A stretch of 64,000 bases of DNA, from NCBI RefSeq assembly GCF_004664715.2, contig NC_051068.1, positions 14,796,298 through 14,860,297 of the forward strand, given 5' to 3'. Positions 20,031 to 29,499 of this stretch are shown here, piece by piece. The first letter of the stretch is position 1; each line of letters begins with the position of its first letter. Origin of the DNA: Peromyscus leucopus (lineage: Eukaryota; Chordata; Mammalia; Rodentia; Cricetidae). The notes beneath the pieces were generated by a model. It was given only the letters and a program-made list of their open reading frames with translations, was not told the origin of the DNA and searched no databases. Made by a program: the position numbers and the translations under genes.

Positions 20031-20543
20031 GTGTCTATGTCTTCAGGGCTGACCATTTGGTACTGGATAACCAATTCAAGGGCTATTCCTTCAGGTAGAC
20101 TGTTTCTCCAGCTCTTGGCATTCCTTAGTTGCCTGTAGTTTTTTGTGTAGGGGTGAAACCTCGTGGTCTCTCCCCGGTTCATTTCTGTATATCCATTCCT
20201 ACTGTCCTTGTTCAGCTCATATTCAGGCAGTCATGTTGGTTAGACTTATGGGTGACATCCTAGGAGACACCGTCTCACAGCACACCCCACCCCCGATTCT
20301 TTGACTTTTATAGTCTTGCTGCCCCCTCTTCCGCAGTATTCCCACACTCCAGGTGGTGGAGTTTTCTAGAGGTATCCATTGGAACTGGGCTCCACACCTC
20401 TGCAGTGTGACTGGTTGTGGTTTTCTGTAATGGTCTAGCTCTGTTGCAGAGAGAAGTTTCCTAGATGAAGGACCAGGGCTACACTTACCAGGCTAGACCC
20501 TGAATAAGGATGTTTTGTTTGTCAAAAACCTTCAGTTTTTTGT

Positions 20544-20685
20544 TGCCGGGCCGTGGTGATACATGCCTTTAATCCCAGCACTTGGGAGGCAGGGGCAGGC
20601 GGATCTCTGTGAGTTCCAGGCCAACCTGGTCTACACAGTGAGTTCCAGGACAGCTAGGACTATTACACAGAGAAACCCTGTCTTG

Positions 20686-20722
<37 letters not shown>
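20544..20722 (+). mobile_element. B1 SINE with A tail
   Basis: 'GCCGGGCCGTGGTGATACAT' to 'GAGAAACCCTGTCTTG', then about 30 A running into T8. Confidence 0.96.
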
Positions 20723-20726
<4 letters not shown>

Positions 20727-20739
20727 TTTTTAGAAGGTT

Positions 20740-20855
20740 TTTGTAACTGGCTGTGCTGGAGCATGCCTGTTATCCCATTGGTTGGGAAGTGGGTATAGAG
20801 ATCAGTTTAAAACTATCCTCAGCTAACACAGTGAATTTGAGGCCAGCTGCCTATC
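20740..20855 (+). mobile_element. B4/B1-derived fragment
   Basis: 'TGGCTGTGCTGGAGCATGCC', 'AACTATCCTCAGCTAACACA', 'TTTGAGGCCAGCTGCC'. Confidence 0.55.
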
Positions 20856-20859
20856 TTTA

Positions 20860-21730
20860 CCTCTCTCTGGTTTACATGCTCAACTTCTCCACCGTTAAGT
20901 CAGAGATGTAGCTACATGTGGGGTAGCCGAGCAGGGAGGAGTCGTCCTTGGTACCAGTGGAGCAGAGGTCTCCTGTACTTAGCTGTTTGTTGTTTTGTAA
21001 CGGATTCCCTGTGGCGACCAGGGAGGCATTCAGGAGGTGTTGGAGCAGGTAAGTCCGGCCCAAGCCAGAGCTCAGGAAATAGTTCTGCTCCTGGAATGAG
21101 GACCATGTGATGAGCTTCTTTGTGTGGATGGGATGCCCAGACGACAGACTGAGCGGAGCCGGTGTTCACAGTTCTCTGCTGGGAGCTGGAGGAACAGCAG
21201 CGTCCTCACACACAGCTCAGTACTGGCCCCTTCTCTACAGCCTGCGCCCTTCTCCTCCACAAAGCACCAACCACTGGGCTCTTCCACAGCTGATCTCTGT
21301 GCCTACATCAAGGCAACACAGGGGAGCGCAGTCACACAAGCCGCTGCCTGCCCTTTGACATTTAAGCCAGGTTATTCCAGGAGGGAACTTTGGGGAGATG
21401 GAGGCAAGCACCCAGCTTGGAGGTTGTGACTGGGGCTCCTCCCCTATTCATAGAGGGACAGGAAGCAGAGGCGGCTGGATTCTCACACACGGTTTTGTTG
21501 CTGTTGATTTAGGGAAGGCTTCTTGCTGGTAAACACAATGGGTTCCTATATCATAAGAAACATATTATTAATATTTCTAATTTAAGAAAAAAATCCCCTG
21601 CCATAGTAGCTTGAGTAATAAAATGTAAGGCTCTTGTGAGACAGTGAAAGATGAATTTTACTCACTGCAGTCCAACACATCTGCTCAGCGGTGGTTAAGG
21701 CTCTCCTGTTACTGCATTTCAAAAAGGATC
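20860..21730. other. Unique island with a consensus splice donor
   Basis: No repeat recognised. On the plus strand GAGCAG|GTAAGT at 21043-21054 is a perfect donor consensus. On the minus strand a 91-codon open stretch without an early ATG ends at a stop near 20872 and reads FQEQNYFLSSGLGRT in its middle; I do not recognise the family. Confidence 0.4.
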
Positions 21731-21734
21731 TTAG

Positions 21735-21888
21735 CCAGGCGGTGGCGCACGCCTTTAATCCCAGCACTTGGGAGGCAGAGGCAGGTGAATCTCTGTGAGT
21801 TCAAGGCCAACCTGGTCTACAACTCGAGTTCCAGGATGGGCTCCAAAGCTACACAGAGAAACCCTGTCTCGAACCCTGCACCCCCCCC
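21735..21888 (+). mobile_element. B1 SINE with target duplication
   Basis: 'CCAGGCGGTGGCGCACGCC' to 'GAAACCCTGTCTCGAACCC', ending in a C/A tail. Flanked by AAAGGATCTTAG (21723-21734) and AAAGGAATCTTAG (21889-21901), 12 of 13. Confidence 0.97.
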
Positions 21889-21969
21889 AAAGGAATCTTA
21901 GCGATGACTGTAGAGACCATATTGTTGTACAGTGTCTGAGATTAAACAAAACCAGATTTCTGCATCCTA

Positions 21970-22170
21970 ATTTTTTTTTCTCGCGAAGCCCAGACAACTA
22001 AGGATGACTTTGAACTTCTGATCTTCCTGTCTCTACTTCCCAAGTGCTGAATTACAAATATGTACTACGTACTACCGGGCCTAGTTTATGCAGTGCCGAG
22101 GCTGGAACCCAGGGCTTTGTGCATGCTAGGTAAACACTATACCAACTGAGCTACAGTCGTAGTCCTTGCC
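21970..22170 (-). mobile_element. B4 SINE
   Basis: 'AACTAAGGATGACTTTGAAC', 'CTTCCCAAGTGCTGAATTAC', then ID-like 'CAGGGCTTTGTGCATGCTAG', 'CTATACCAACTGAGCTACAG'. Confidence 0.85.
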
Positions 22171-22448
22171 TCTTAATTTTGATTATTATTATTTTTTTAA
22201 GAGCAATGAACTATCTTCCTACCCAATCCACAGTAGAGGCTCTGGAGAGCCCCTGTTTCTACTGAGATGTGCCTTCTGTCGTGAAGTACCTCAGTAAACT
22301 GTCAACTAATGTTTTGAGCTGTTTGAAAATTTGAGTTATGTTAGGGGCTTCTCTTTGGTCCTTGGGATGGCTGAAAATTCTGTTGGCTCTATGGCATATG
22401 GTTTGTTCATCTGCTTTGAACTGTGAAAATGCATGTCAAGAATGACAT

Positions 22449-22650
22449 GGGACTGGACAGATGGCTCGGGGGGTTAAGAACATTGGCTGCTCTTCCAGAG
22501 GACCCAGGTTCAATTCCCAACACTCACATGGCAACTTACAATTTTCTGTAACTCCAGTTCCAGGGGATCTGACACCCTCACACAGGCATACATGCAGGTG
22601 AAACACCAGTCAATGCTCATAAAACAAAAGTCAATAAATCTAAAAGAAAA
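22449..22650 (+). mobile_element. B2 SINE
   Basis: 'GGACTGGACAGATGGCTCGG', 'TGGCTGCTCTTCCAGAGGAC', 'CAGGGGATCTGACACCCTC'; a 30-bp stretch after CCCTC is deleted. Confidence 0.95.
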
Positions 22651-22659
22651 AAGAAAGAA

Positions 22660-22985
22660 TGGGACACCCTAAGCTCTCCTTGGGGCACAGCTTATTTCAG
22701 AATTTCTCCCTAACTTTACAGGATGTCCCAGAGGTTACTGAGTTCGGGAAGGGAGGGAAGCAGTGGTGTTCCCCCCAGGAGGTGGAGTGTGGAGATAAAA
22801 ACAATATGCTACACCCGCCCAGAAGCTAAAGGGAAACTCAGCCTTACCTGGGAAAGCCAGAGCCCCAAGGGCCCTCTGGGCGGAGCTTCTTGAGCACTGC
22901 CTGGGGTGGTGACTGGAACAGAGGAAGTCTGACAAGGTCAAACCTCTTTTCGGTCCTAGCCAGCCTGGACTTAGTAAAATGATTC
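22660..22985. other. Unique sequence
   Basis: No element recognised; ends in a short antisense B1 remnant at 22988-23055 ('CCCCTGCCTCACCTTTTCT', 'GCCTCTATGCCTGGC'). Confidence 0.45.
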
Positions 22986-23198
22986 TCTTGTTTGTCATCC
23001 CCCTGCCTCACCTTTTCTAGTGCGGGAATTGTAGGTCTGGGCCTCTATGCCTGGCAAGACTATTCTTCTTTCTAAGTGAAATTTGCCAGTTTTAGAGAAC
23101 GGTTAATTTGTCTATTATTTCTTTAAAATATGTCATGTAGCTTTAACCATTCTATGGACCCCAGCACGAGGCTGAAAATACCGGTTGGAAGATCAGAT

Positions 23199-23600
23199 GT
23201 GAAGGCTGGAGAGATGGGTTCAGCAGTTAAGAGCATTTGCTACTCTTGCAGAGGACCTGGGTTCAGTTGCCAACACCCACGTGGCAGCTCAGCCATCTGT
23301 AATTCCAGGGAATCTGATGCCTTTTTCTGACCACTCCAGGCACCAGGCATGCATATGGTGCGTGTACATACGTGCAGGAAAAATATTCATACACACCAAA
23401 TAAAATTTTTTGTTTGTTTGTTTCTGTTTTTCGAGACAGGGTTTCTCTGTGTAGCTTGGCGCTTGTCCTGGAACTCACTCTGTAGCCCAGGCTGGCCTTG
23501 AACTCACAGAGATCCGCCTGCCTCTGCCTCCCAAGTGCTGGCATTAAAGGCGTGTGCCGCTGCCAAAAAAATAGAATCTTTTTTTTAAATACAATCTTAA
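23199..23600 (+). mobile_element. B2 SINE split by a B1 in its tail
   Basis: B2 body 'AGGCTGGAGAGATGGGTTCA' to 'CACACCAAATAAAA' (23199-23411), then an antisense B1, then the remaining A/T-rich tail. Confidence 0.93.
23425..23565 (-). mobile_element. B1 SINE nested in B2 tail
   Basis: 'TTTTTCGAGACAGGGTTTCT', 'TGTCCTGGAACTCACTCTG', 'GGCATTAAAGGCGTGTGCC'; close to consensus. Confidence 0.97.
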
Positions 23601-23720
23601 CCAGAGACACGATCCAACTGCTAAACAAGCTTCCCCAAGCCTGACTGACAACCTAACCTGAGTCCCTAGAATTCACATGGTAGGAAGAGAGAACCAGTTC
23701 CCTCAAGTTGTCTTATGACC

Positions 23721-23721
<1 letters not shown>

Positions 23722-23763
<42 letters not shown>

Positions 23764-23822
23764 GCGCGCACGCACGCACGCACGCACGCACACGCACACA
23801 CGCACGCACACGCACACACGAG
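23722..23822. repeat. (CA)n then (CACG)n/(CGCA)n microsatellite
   Basis: About 18 CA units pass into CACG/CGCA units over about 100 bp of strictly alternating purine-pyrimidine sequence, favourable to Z-DNA. Confidence 0.97.
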
Positions 23823-23984
23823 CCAAGTCGGTCATAAAATTGAAATACTGTCATTTCACACCTATAATATAGGCATATTCTCATCATTCAGCAAACATTT
23901 CATTGCACTTGCTTTGGAAATTCGTTATCCATGCCCTCTTGATGGCTGTTGCCGTCTAGTGGGAGAAGTCAGTGGTGAGCATCA

Positions 23985-24108
23985 GGAGTGGGGTGTGGTG
24001 GTGCCTGATTTTGATCCCCGCCCTTGAGAAGCAGAGCTGGGCAGGTACCTGTGTGTTTCAGCACAGCCAAGGCTTCATAGTGAGTCCCTGTCTCAAAAAC
24101 ACAAAGAA
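23985..24108 (+). mobile_element. B1 SINE, diverged
   Basis: 'GGGTGTGGTGGTGCCTGATT', 'CACAGCCAAGGCTTCATAGT', 'AGTCCCTGTCTCAAAAAC'. Confidence 0.75.
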
Positions 24109-24152
24109 AAGGAAAAAGAAGAAAAGTAATAGAGGAAAAACCCAATCAAAGG

Positions 24153-24208
24153 GGTTGGGGATTTAGCTCAGTGGCAAGGCCCTGGGTTCGGTCCTCAGCT
24201 CCGGGTAG
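24153..24208 (+). mobile_element. ID SINE, shortened form
   Basis: 'GGTTGGGGATTTAGCTCAGT' and 'CCCTGGGTTCGGTCCTCAGC' with the CGCTTGCCTAGC anticodon-side segment missing; tail not A-rich. Confidence 0.93.
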
Positions 24209-24209
24209 G

Positions 24210-25195
24210 GGTGGGGGATGGGGACATGAAGATGACCCATTCAAGATAAGGGGTTTGACCTGGAGTCAGGTCACATCTGGAGGCTATAACAGAAGGAGAG
24301 AAAGTTCAAGGCCAGACTGGACTACTAGTGAGAACTGGCCTCAAAAATAAACAAGATAAGGCGTTACAGAGTCCAAGGAAGGCCAGAGTTCTAATGGATT
24401 CAGATCAGATAGTGACTGTGTCCTTGAGAGAACCACACTTGAGCTGAAGGAGGAAACCAAGGGACCATCTGAGTTCCCAGCAGTGTAAACAGGAAGTACA
24501 AGGCCCTCAAGGTTTGGGCAGGCTTGAGGGGGGACCTGGGACGCAGGGACCCTCAGGCCCATTTCTGACTAAGCAACTTCCCTGTGCTTGTGACCCCGCC
24601 TCTCCCTGACTGCTCTCCTCCTGTGCAGGATCTGTAGGAGGAAGCCGTGGTCTTCCGAGGACAAGGACGTTCGAGGGACATAACCCTGGATCCTCATTTC
24701 TTTGGCTTCATTCTCTTGACCCCACAGCTATATTTCAAAAGAAAGACCTGGACTTTAACACTCCCTGAGTGCCCACAGGCTGCTGGAGAGGCTTCCCAGA
24801 GGGCCGGATCTTATGTCACTCCCTTGAGAGGAGAAAGAGCACAAGGGACTCCGGGAAGATCGAGGTCCCCTTTGGGGTTCTTCGCCTTCTTAATAAAATA
24901 ATTTTCAAATGGAAGCTCGATGACAATTTTATTAGAGTTTAAAAAACCTCAGTATCTGCCTGGAGGAGGAGAATGGGGGAGAGAAGGAAAAAAGCTGTGG
25001 CTTTGGTCCTTCACAAGGAGGCAAGCAGCCCCATGGCAGGGAAGGGGGCTGCAGAGAGAGTTAGGAAGGCCAAAGTGTCAGAGAAAGCATCCCAAGTTCA
25101 GGCCAGCAACAGAAAGAAGAGAAAGAAACGGAAAGGTTGCACTCAGAAGTGTACAGTCTCCAGATCCTCAGCGCTGCTCAGCTTGGCTTAAGGGC
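24210..25195. other. Unique island
   Basis: About 1 kb with only a weak B1-tail match at 24295-24347. Holds the candidate terminal exon described separately and a lysine/arginine-rich 73-codon frame at 24973-25191 with ATG start but no recognised domain. Confidence 0.45.
24630..24920 (+). other. Candidate 3'-terminal exon (non-coding or UTR)
   Basis: A strong acceptor-like run (pyrimidine tract then CTCCTCCTGTGCAG ending at 24629) precedes about 270 bases that end in AATAAA at 24892-24897. No ATG-initiated frame of note. Could equally be an unrecognised LTR fragment or chance signals. Confidence 0.25.
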
Positions 25196-25200
25196 CCCAT

Positions 25201-25247
25201 CACCACCACCACCACCACCACCACCACCACCACCACCACCACCACCA
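25201..25247. repeat. (CAC)n trinucleotide repeat
   Basis: Uninterrupted run of about 15 CAC units. Confidence 0.98.
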
Positions 25248-25410
25248 GGGGCAGGAATATGGGAGAGAACAATATAGCGTCTCAGTGAAGGGCAATGGTC
25301 TCTTCAGCATGGTTTAAGTAGACCCACCTTCCTAGGGGTGTCCCTTGGCCAGGTAATTGACACTGTTCTACTGGATTGTTAGGGCTCCACGTAGGGTAGG
25401 CCAGAAATTC

Positions 25411-25535
25411 ACCTCCCTCCCTCCCTCCCTCCCTCCCTCCCTCCCTCCCTCCCTCCCTCCCTCCCTCCCTCTCCTCTCTCCTCTCTCTCTCCCCTCCTCC
25501 CCTCTCTCTCTCTCTCCTTCACTCCCTCCCTCCTT
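25411..25535. repeat. (CTCC)n then CT-rich tract
   Basis: About 15 clean CTCC units followed by mixed CT sequence; all-pyrimidine for over 120 bases, with triplex (H-DNA) potential. Confidence 0.97.
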
Positions 25536-25569
25536 GGCCTCTCTCGTGTTATTTGTGTTGTGTTTTTGT

Positions 25570-25713
25570 TTTGTTTTGAGACAGGGTCTTACTATGTAGC
25601 CCTAGCTGACCCGGAACTCGATATGTAGACCAGGCTGATCTTGAACTCACAGAGTTCCTCCTGCCTCTGCTTCCCCAGTGCTGGCATCAAAGGCATGTGC
25701 CCCCATGCCCAGC
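25570..25713 (-). mobile_element. B1 SINE
   Basis: 'GAGACAGGGTCTTACTATGT', 'CTGACCCGGAACTCGATATG', 'GGCATGTGCCCCCATGCCC'. Confidence 0.93.
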
Positions 25714-25879
25714 ATCAGATTCTGTTCTTTTGACTGGTTTTCCATTAACGGGCCTCTCTTGCTAGTCTAATCCCATCACTTCACAGATGAAGTAGCCTGG
25801 CAGGAACTGAGTCCAGGGCTGCATGAGGGCAGGCACTGTAGCAGGGATACCTTTCCAGTTGTCTTTTGACTTTTTTTCC

Positions 25880-25985
25880 CTTCAGACAGGATTGCATTAT
25901 GTTGCCCAGGCTGGCCTTGAACATGTGATTCACTTGTTTCATCATCCCAAGTACCTGAGGTAACAGGTTCATCCTGCCTGATTCC
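25880..25985 (-). mobile_element. B1/B4-derived fragment
   Basis: 'AGACAGGATTGCATTATGTT', 'CCAGGCTGGCCTTGAACATG'. An unrelated A run follows at 26001-26028. Confidence 0.65.
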
Positions 25986-26029
25986 ATGATTACATTCTAG
26001 AAAAAAAAAAAAAAAAAAAAAAAAAAAAC

Positions 26030-27205
26030 AGACTTAAAATATTTTCAAGGCCAAACGCCTATCAGTGCCTCTCTACAAGTCACACTGACAAGGTATGCCC
26101 ACAGTACACCCTGACCACGCTCGGCAGTGTCTCGACACACATTGTAATTAGCACATTTATTCTCCACAAGGAACTCTCAAAAGAGTAGAGTGTACCCATC
26201 CTCTTTCCAACTCAGCCCTCCAAAAAATGCTTTTACCCTCCAACCTTTTCATCCTTGGAGCTCACAGACTGTCCTGGCGGGCAAGGAAGCGTTCAGGCCA
26301 TGGCAGTGAAAGAGCGTGTGGTGCCTTCCTGTTATCCACTTGGGAAAAAACCACCATTCCTGGAAATTAAAAGGCAGAGAAAAGAAAAGAAGGAAGGAGG
26401 AGAGGGTAAAAAGGAGGCCTCCTGTGGTGCAAGGTTGTTTGTTCTGTGGACAGACAGTTCAATCCACTAGTCGGGTCAAGCACACCGTGTCAATGCTGTC
26501 ATGCCAGGCAGGCTCTGGAGAGCCTAGGCCACCCGAGTGGAGGGTGACAGTCTTGGCAGAACAATTTTAGGGCAGTTGACTCCTTATCACCCTCAAAATG
26601 CCATGGAGCCTGGGACCGACCCACCAAGCCTCTCCGTGCTGGCACATTCCTATGCATTCGGGACAGGAAAGCTGGGCAACTAATTTGACCTGAGCTACAG
26701 AGTGGGACCCTTCCTCACAAGCCAAAGCCAAATCAAACCCAAACAAACCCAAGTAGCTGGGATGGATCTACCTAGCAAAGCCTTCGGCCCCGGGTTCCTG
26801 GGTTTAACTTTAATGTATGACTGTCACTTTCCTTGTGATGGGGGAGGCAGAGAGCAGGACACATCCACTTAAGAGTTGCCTTTTGGGAAGGCTGTAAAAT
26901 ACAGAATTAGGACTCAGTTAACCGAGGGGGTGGTGGTAGCCTTTCAGAAGAAGGTCAGTGGGCGCAACCCTCCCTCCTAGCTTCCGTTCACAGTCTTCCA
27001 CACGTGTGTGGCTTCCTTCCCAAGAGAAGCAGAAGTGTTCTGGAGAGAAAGGAAAAGAGAATCAAAGCCGTCAGAAACAGCCCTGCCAATATTGATCTCT
27101 TAGAGCTGAAAAAAGAAGGCTCTACCAGGGAGAATTTAAATGGAAACGAAGAAAACACGGCAGAATGTTACGTGTAAGACCGAGTGAGGAATTAATCACG
27201 ATACT
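26030..27205. other. Unique island
   Basis: Mostly single copy. A faint B1-like stretch lies at 26635-26745 ('GAGCTACAGAGTGGGACCC'). 'GAATTTAAATGGAAACGAAG' to 'GAGGAATTAATCACGATAC' (27131-27201) is AT-rich and CpG-containing, a possible conserved element. Confidence 0.45.
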
Positions 27206-27210
27206 TGTCG

Positions 27211-27396
27211 AGCTGGGCATGGTGGCACATGCCTGCGATTGCAGCACCCAGGAGGTGGAGACAGGAGGATCAGTAATTCAAAGCCAGCCTTGGAAGGGAG
27301 AGGCAAGAGGATCAGTAGTTCAAAGCCAGCCTTGGTTACACAGTGGGTTCTAGGCCAACCTAGACTCTATGAATGCCTGTCTCAAACAAGCACAAA
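27211..27396 (+). mobile_element. B1/B4-like SINE with 42-bp internal duplication
   Basis: 'GAGCTGGGCATGGTGGCACA' to 'GCCTGTCTCAAACAAGC'. The block ending 'TTCAAAGCCAGCCTTGG' occurs twice in tandem, near 27262-27294 and 27300-27336. Confidence 0.85.
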
Positions 27397-27419
27397 ACAA
27401 AAACAAAAACCCAGCCACC

Positions 27420-28015
27420 GAGATGTTATACTACTTGACTGCCAATCGGGATGTGACCCTGGCACGTCATGTACATTTAGCTCCAACAGAGCCTGGTGTC
27501 TCCCAGCTGTAACCTTTGACCAGCTGTAGTACCAGATGTGAATTCCTTCCTGTGGGGCGGCATCAATTCCAGCGGAAAAGTGGTTGGTTACCCCCATAAC
27601 AAATTCGACTTCTGAATAATTACCTTTATCTCTGTTGTAAGCTCTGGTCAGGAAGCTTCTTTTCACAGAGGGCGATGGTGCCTGCAGACCAGGTAACTAG
27701 CCACCGTGCTAAGTCTAAGTGGTTATTGAAGACCCAAAGCCTCAACCATGACTACAACATCGACATCACATCCTCAGTGGCCCAGAGACTGTCTTGGAAG
27801 AAAGGGCAGAAGAAGGTAAGAGCTGGAAGGGGTGGTGTGCTGTGCTGTGCTGTGCTGTTTTCCAGGCATGGCCATTGCACTCATGGAGTCACAGATTATC
27901 TGCAGAAGACCTGCACAATCCTGGGCCCATCGACCTCTGTAGGTAATTCATGGTTTCTGAGGAGGCATTCTTCACTGATGTAGCCACAGGTAAAGTGTCC
28001 ATGGTCCTAAAAATA
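27420..28015 (+). mobile_element. L1 3' UTR (Lx-like), sense
   Basis: 'TGTGGGGCGGCATCAATTCC', 'GTGGTTGGTTACCCCCATAA', 'GCAGAAGAAGGTAAGAGCTG', 'TGCACTCATGGAGTCACAGA', 'GCAGAAGACCTGCACAATCC' follow the L1 3' UTR. The first 100 bp are assigned less surely. A small (TGTGC)4 array sits at 27835-27857. Confidence 0.65.
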
Positions 28016-28065
28016 ATCTCTCACCCAGGATCCCAAAAGCCATCTGAATGAAATCCACTGGGTCA

Positions 28066-28068
<3 letters not shown>

Positions 28069-28112
<44 letters not shown>

Positions 28113-28128
28113 ACGCACACACACACAC
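28069..28128. repeat. (CA)n microsatellite with CG interruptions
   Basis: CA run with three CACG units near its 3' end. Confidence 0.97.
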
Positions 28129-28202
28129 CCAGCACGAAGGAAGGGGGTGAACTAGGACTAAAACCCTCATGATTTTCCTGGTAAACCTTTCCTCCTCGTG
28201 CT

Positions 28203-28315
28203 CTTTTGGGACAGGGGTTCACTGCGTAGACCTAGCTGGCCTGCTGTAAGTTACCACGTGGCCCATCCTTTACCCAAGCTTACATCCACCCTCCTGTCTC
28301 TGTTTCCTTAGCCCC
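28203..28315 (-). mobile_element. B1-derived fragment
   Basis: 'TTGGGACAGGGGTTCACTGC', 'GTAGACCTAGCTGGCCTGC', 'CACCCTCCTGTCTCTGTTTC'. Confidence 0.6.
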
Positions 28316-28414
28316 AGTAATTCTTTCTAAAGGGAAATCAATAGAAAAGTATTCTGATTTGAGGTTTGAGAAGTTCAATCTTTGAAACTTTTCAGCTTAA
28401 AAGCCAATAGTAGG

Positions 28415-28872
28415 CCAGATGGAGGGAACCTCCATTGAGAAGATGCCTCCATAAATTCCTGCTGTAGGGCATTTTCTTAATTATTGATTGAAGGGGGGGG
28501 GAGCCCAGCCCATTGCGGGTGGTGCTATCCCTGAGCTGGTGGTCCTGGATTCTATAAGAAAGCAGGGGGTTGGGGATTTAGCTCAGTGGTAAAGCGCTTG
28601 CCTAAAGGCCCTGGGTTCAGTCCTCAGCTCTGAAAAAAAAAAAAAAAGAAAAAAGAAAGAAAGCAAGCAGGCTGAGAAGCCATGAGGAGCAAGCCAGTAA
28701 GCAGCACCCCTCTATGGCCTCTGCATCAGCTCCTGCCTCCAGTTCCTGCCGCATGTGTGTTCCTGTCCTGACTGCTTTTGATGATGAACAGTGAGTGAAA
28801 CACACCCTTTCCTCCCCATGTTGCTTTTGGTCATGGTGTTTTATCACAGTAATAGTAACCCTAACTAAGATA
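28415..28872 (+). mobile_element. MT-type MaLR LTR split by an ID element
   Basis: 'GGAGGGAACCTCCATTGAGA', 'GGGCATTTTCTTAATTATTG', 'GTGGTCCTGGATTCTATAAG', then after the ID 'CATCAGCTCCTGCCTCCAG' and 'TTTTGGTCATGGTGTTTTAT'. The ID sits a few bases downstream of the LTR TATAAG (28553-28558). Confidence 0.9.
28566..28656 (+). mobile_element. ID SINE nested in MT LTR
   Basis: 'GGGGTTGGGGATTTAGCTCA', 'AAAGCGCTTGCCTAAAGGCC', A-rich tail. Flanks AAGAAAGCAG (28556-28565) and AAGAAAGCAAGCAG (28657-28670) look like a target duplication with a small insertion. Confidence 0.95.
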
Positions 28873-28874
28873 CC

Positions 28875-28978
28875 CTCACCAGTAATCGGGAGGTAGAGGC
28901 AGCAGAGGCAGGAGTTCAAGGTCATTCTTGGTTATTTAATGAGTTTGAGGTTAGCCTGGACTATACAAGACCTCCCCT
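28875..28978 (+). mobile_element. B4-like right half
   Basis: 'AGTAATCGGGAGGTAGAGGC', 'TTCAAGGTCATTCTTGGTTA', 'GGTTAGCCTGGACTATACAA'. Confidence 0.65.
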
Positions 28979-29094
28979 CCCTCCACAAAAGGGGCAGAGG
29001 GAAAAAATAGAAGTTTCAGGGCAGTTATTCATTATGTTCTAGATCCCACACATTTGGAAAACTTGTGTATTTATGTAACTCTTGAAAATCTAGT

Positions 29095-29225
29095 CTAAAG
29101 GGCCACTCACTATGGTAAAGGTGCTTGTGGCCAAGCCTGATGGCCTGATGACCAGAACTTCCCAGAACTTCCGTGGTGGAAGAGAAGAACCAATCCGCAC
29201 AAGTTGTCCTTTGACCTCCACAGGT

Positions 29226-29268
<43 letters not shown>
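29095..29268 (+). mobile_element. B3 SINE ending in (CA)n
   Basis: 'AAGCCTGATGGCCTGATGAC', 'TGTCCTTTGACCTCCACAGG' and a (CA)n run at 29226-29268 at the tail position usual for B3. Confidence 0.75.
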
Positions 29269-29269
<1 letters not shown>

Positions 29270-29287
29270 ACAAACAAATAAAACCCT

Positions 29288-29494
29288 AGCTCAGCACTTA
29301 GTAATGCTTGCTGCCCTTGCAGAGGATCCGGGTTCAATTCCCAGCACCCACATGGTAGTTCACACCTGTCTGTGGCTCCGGTTTCCAGGGTTTCTGAGAC
29401 TTGGTACACATATATAACATGCAGGTAAACACTCATGCACATGCAAATAAATGCAGCTTTAAAAAACAAAAATAAATAAATCATTTTTAAAAAC
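29288..29494 (+). mobile_element. B2 SINE
   Basis: 'GCCCTTGCAGAGGATCCGGG', 'CAATTCCCAGCACCCACATG', 'ACTCATGCACATGCAAATAA'; head shortened. Confidence 0.92.
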
Positions 29495-29499
29495 AGTCT

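Larger units (their letters stand above)
19550..20515 (-). mobile_element. L1 3' UTR (Lx/L1-like), antisense, split by B1
   Basis: Antisense order: 'GATTACATCATTTCCCCTTC', 'TATTCCTAAATATAACCTGC', then after a B1 'TGACCATTTGGTACTGGATA', 'GGCAGTCATGTTGGTTAGAC', 'CTAGGAGACACCGTCTCACA', 'GTTGTGGTTTTCTGTAATGG'. A (TC)n(CA)n tract at 19695-19755 lies inside. Confidence 0.9.

Noticed and set aside
19554..20138. 194-codon plus-strand open frame, the longest in the window
   Set aside because: It runs through antisense L1 3' UTR, a (TC)n(CA)n tract and an antisense B1; no codon-like structure of its own.
24973..25191. Lysine/arginine-rich 73-codon frame considered as a small basic protein gene
   Set aside because: Composition follows AGAAAG-rich purine sequence; no homologue recognised and no transcript evidence.
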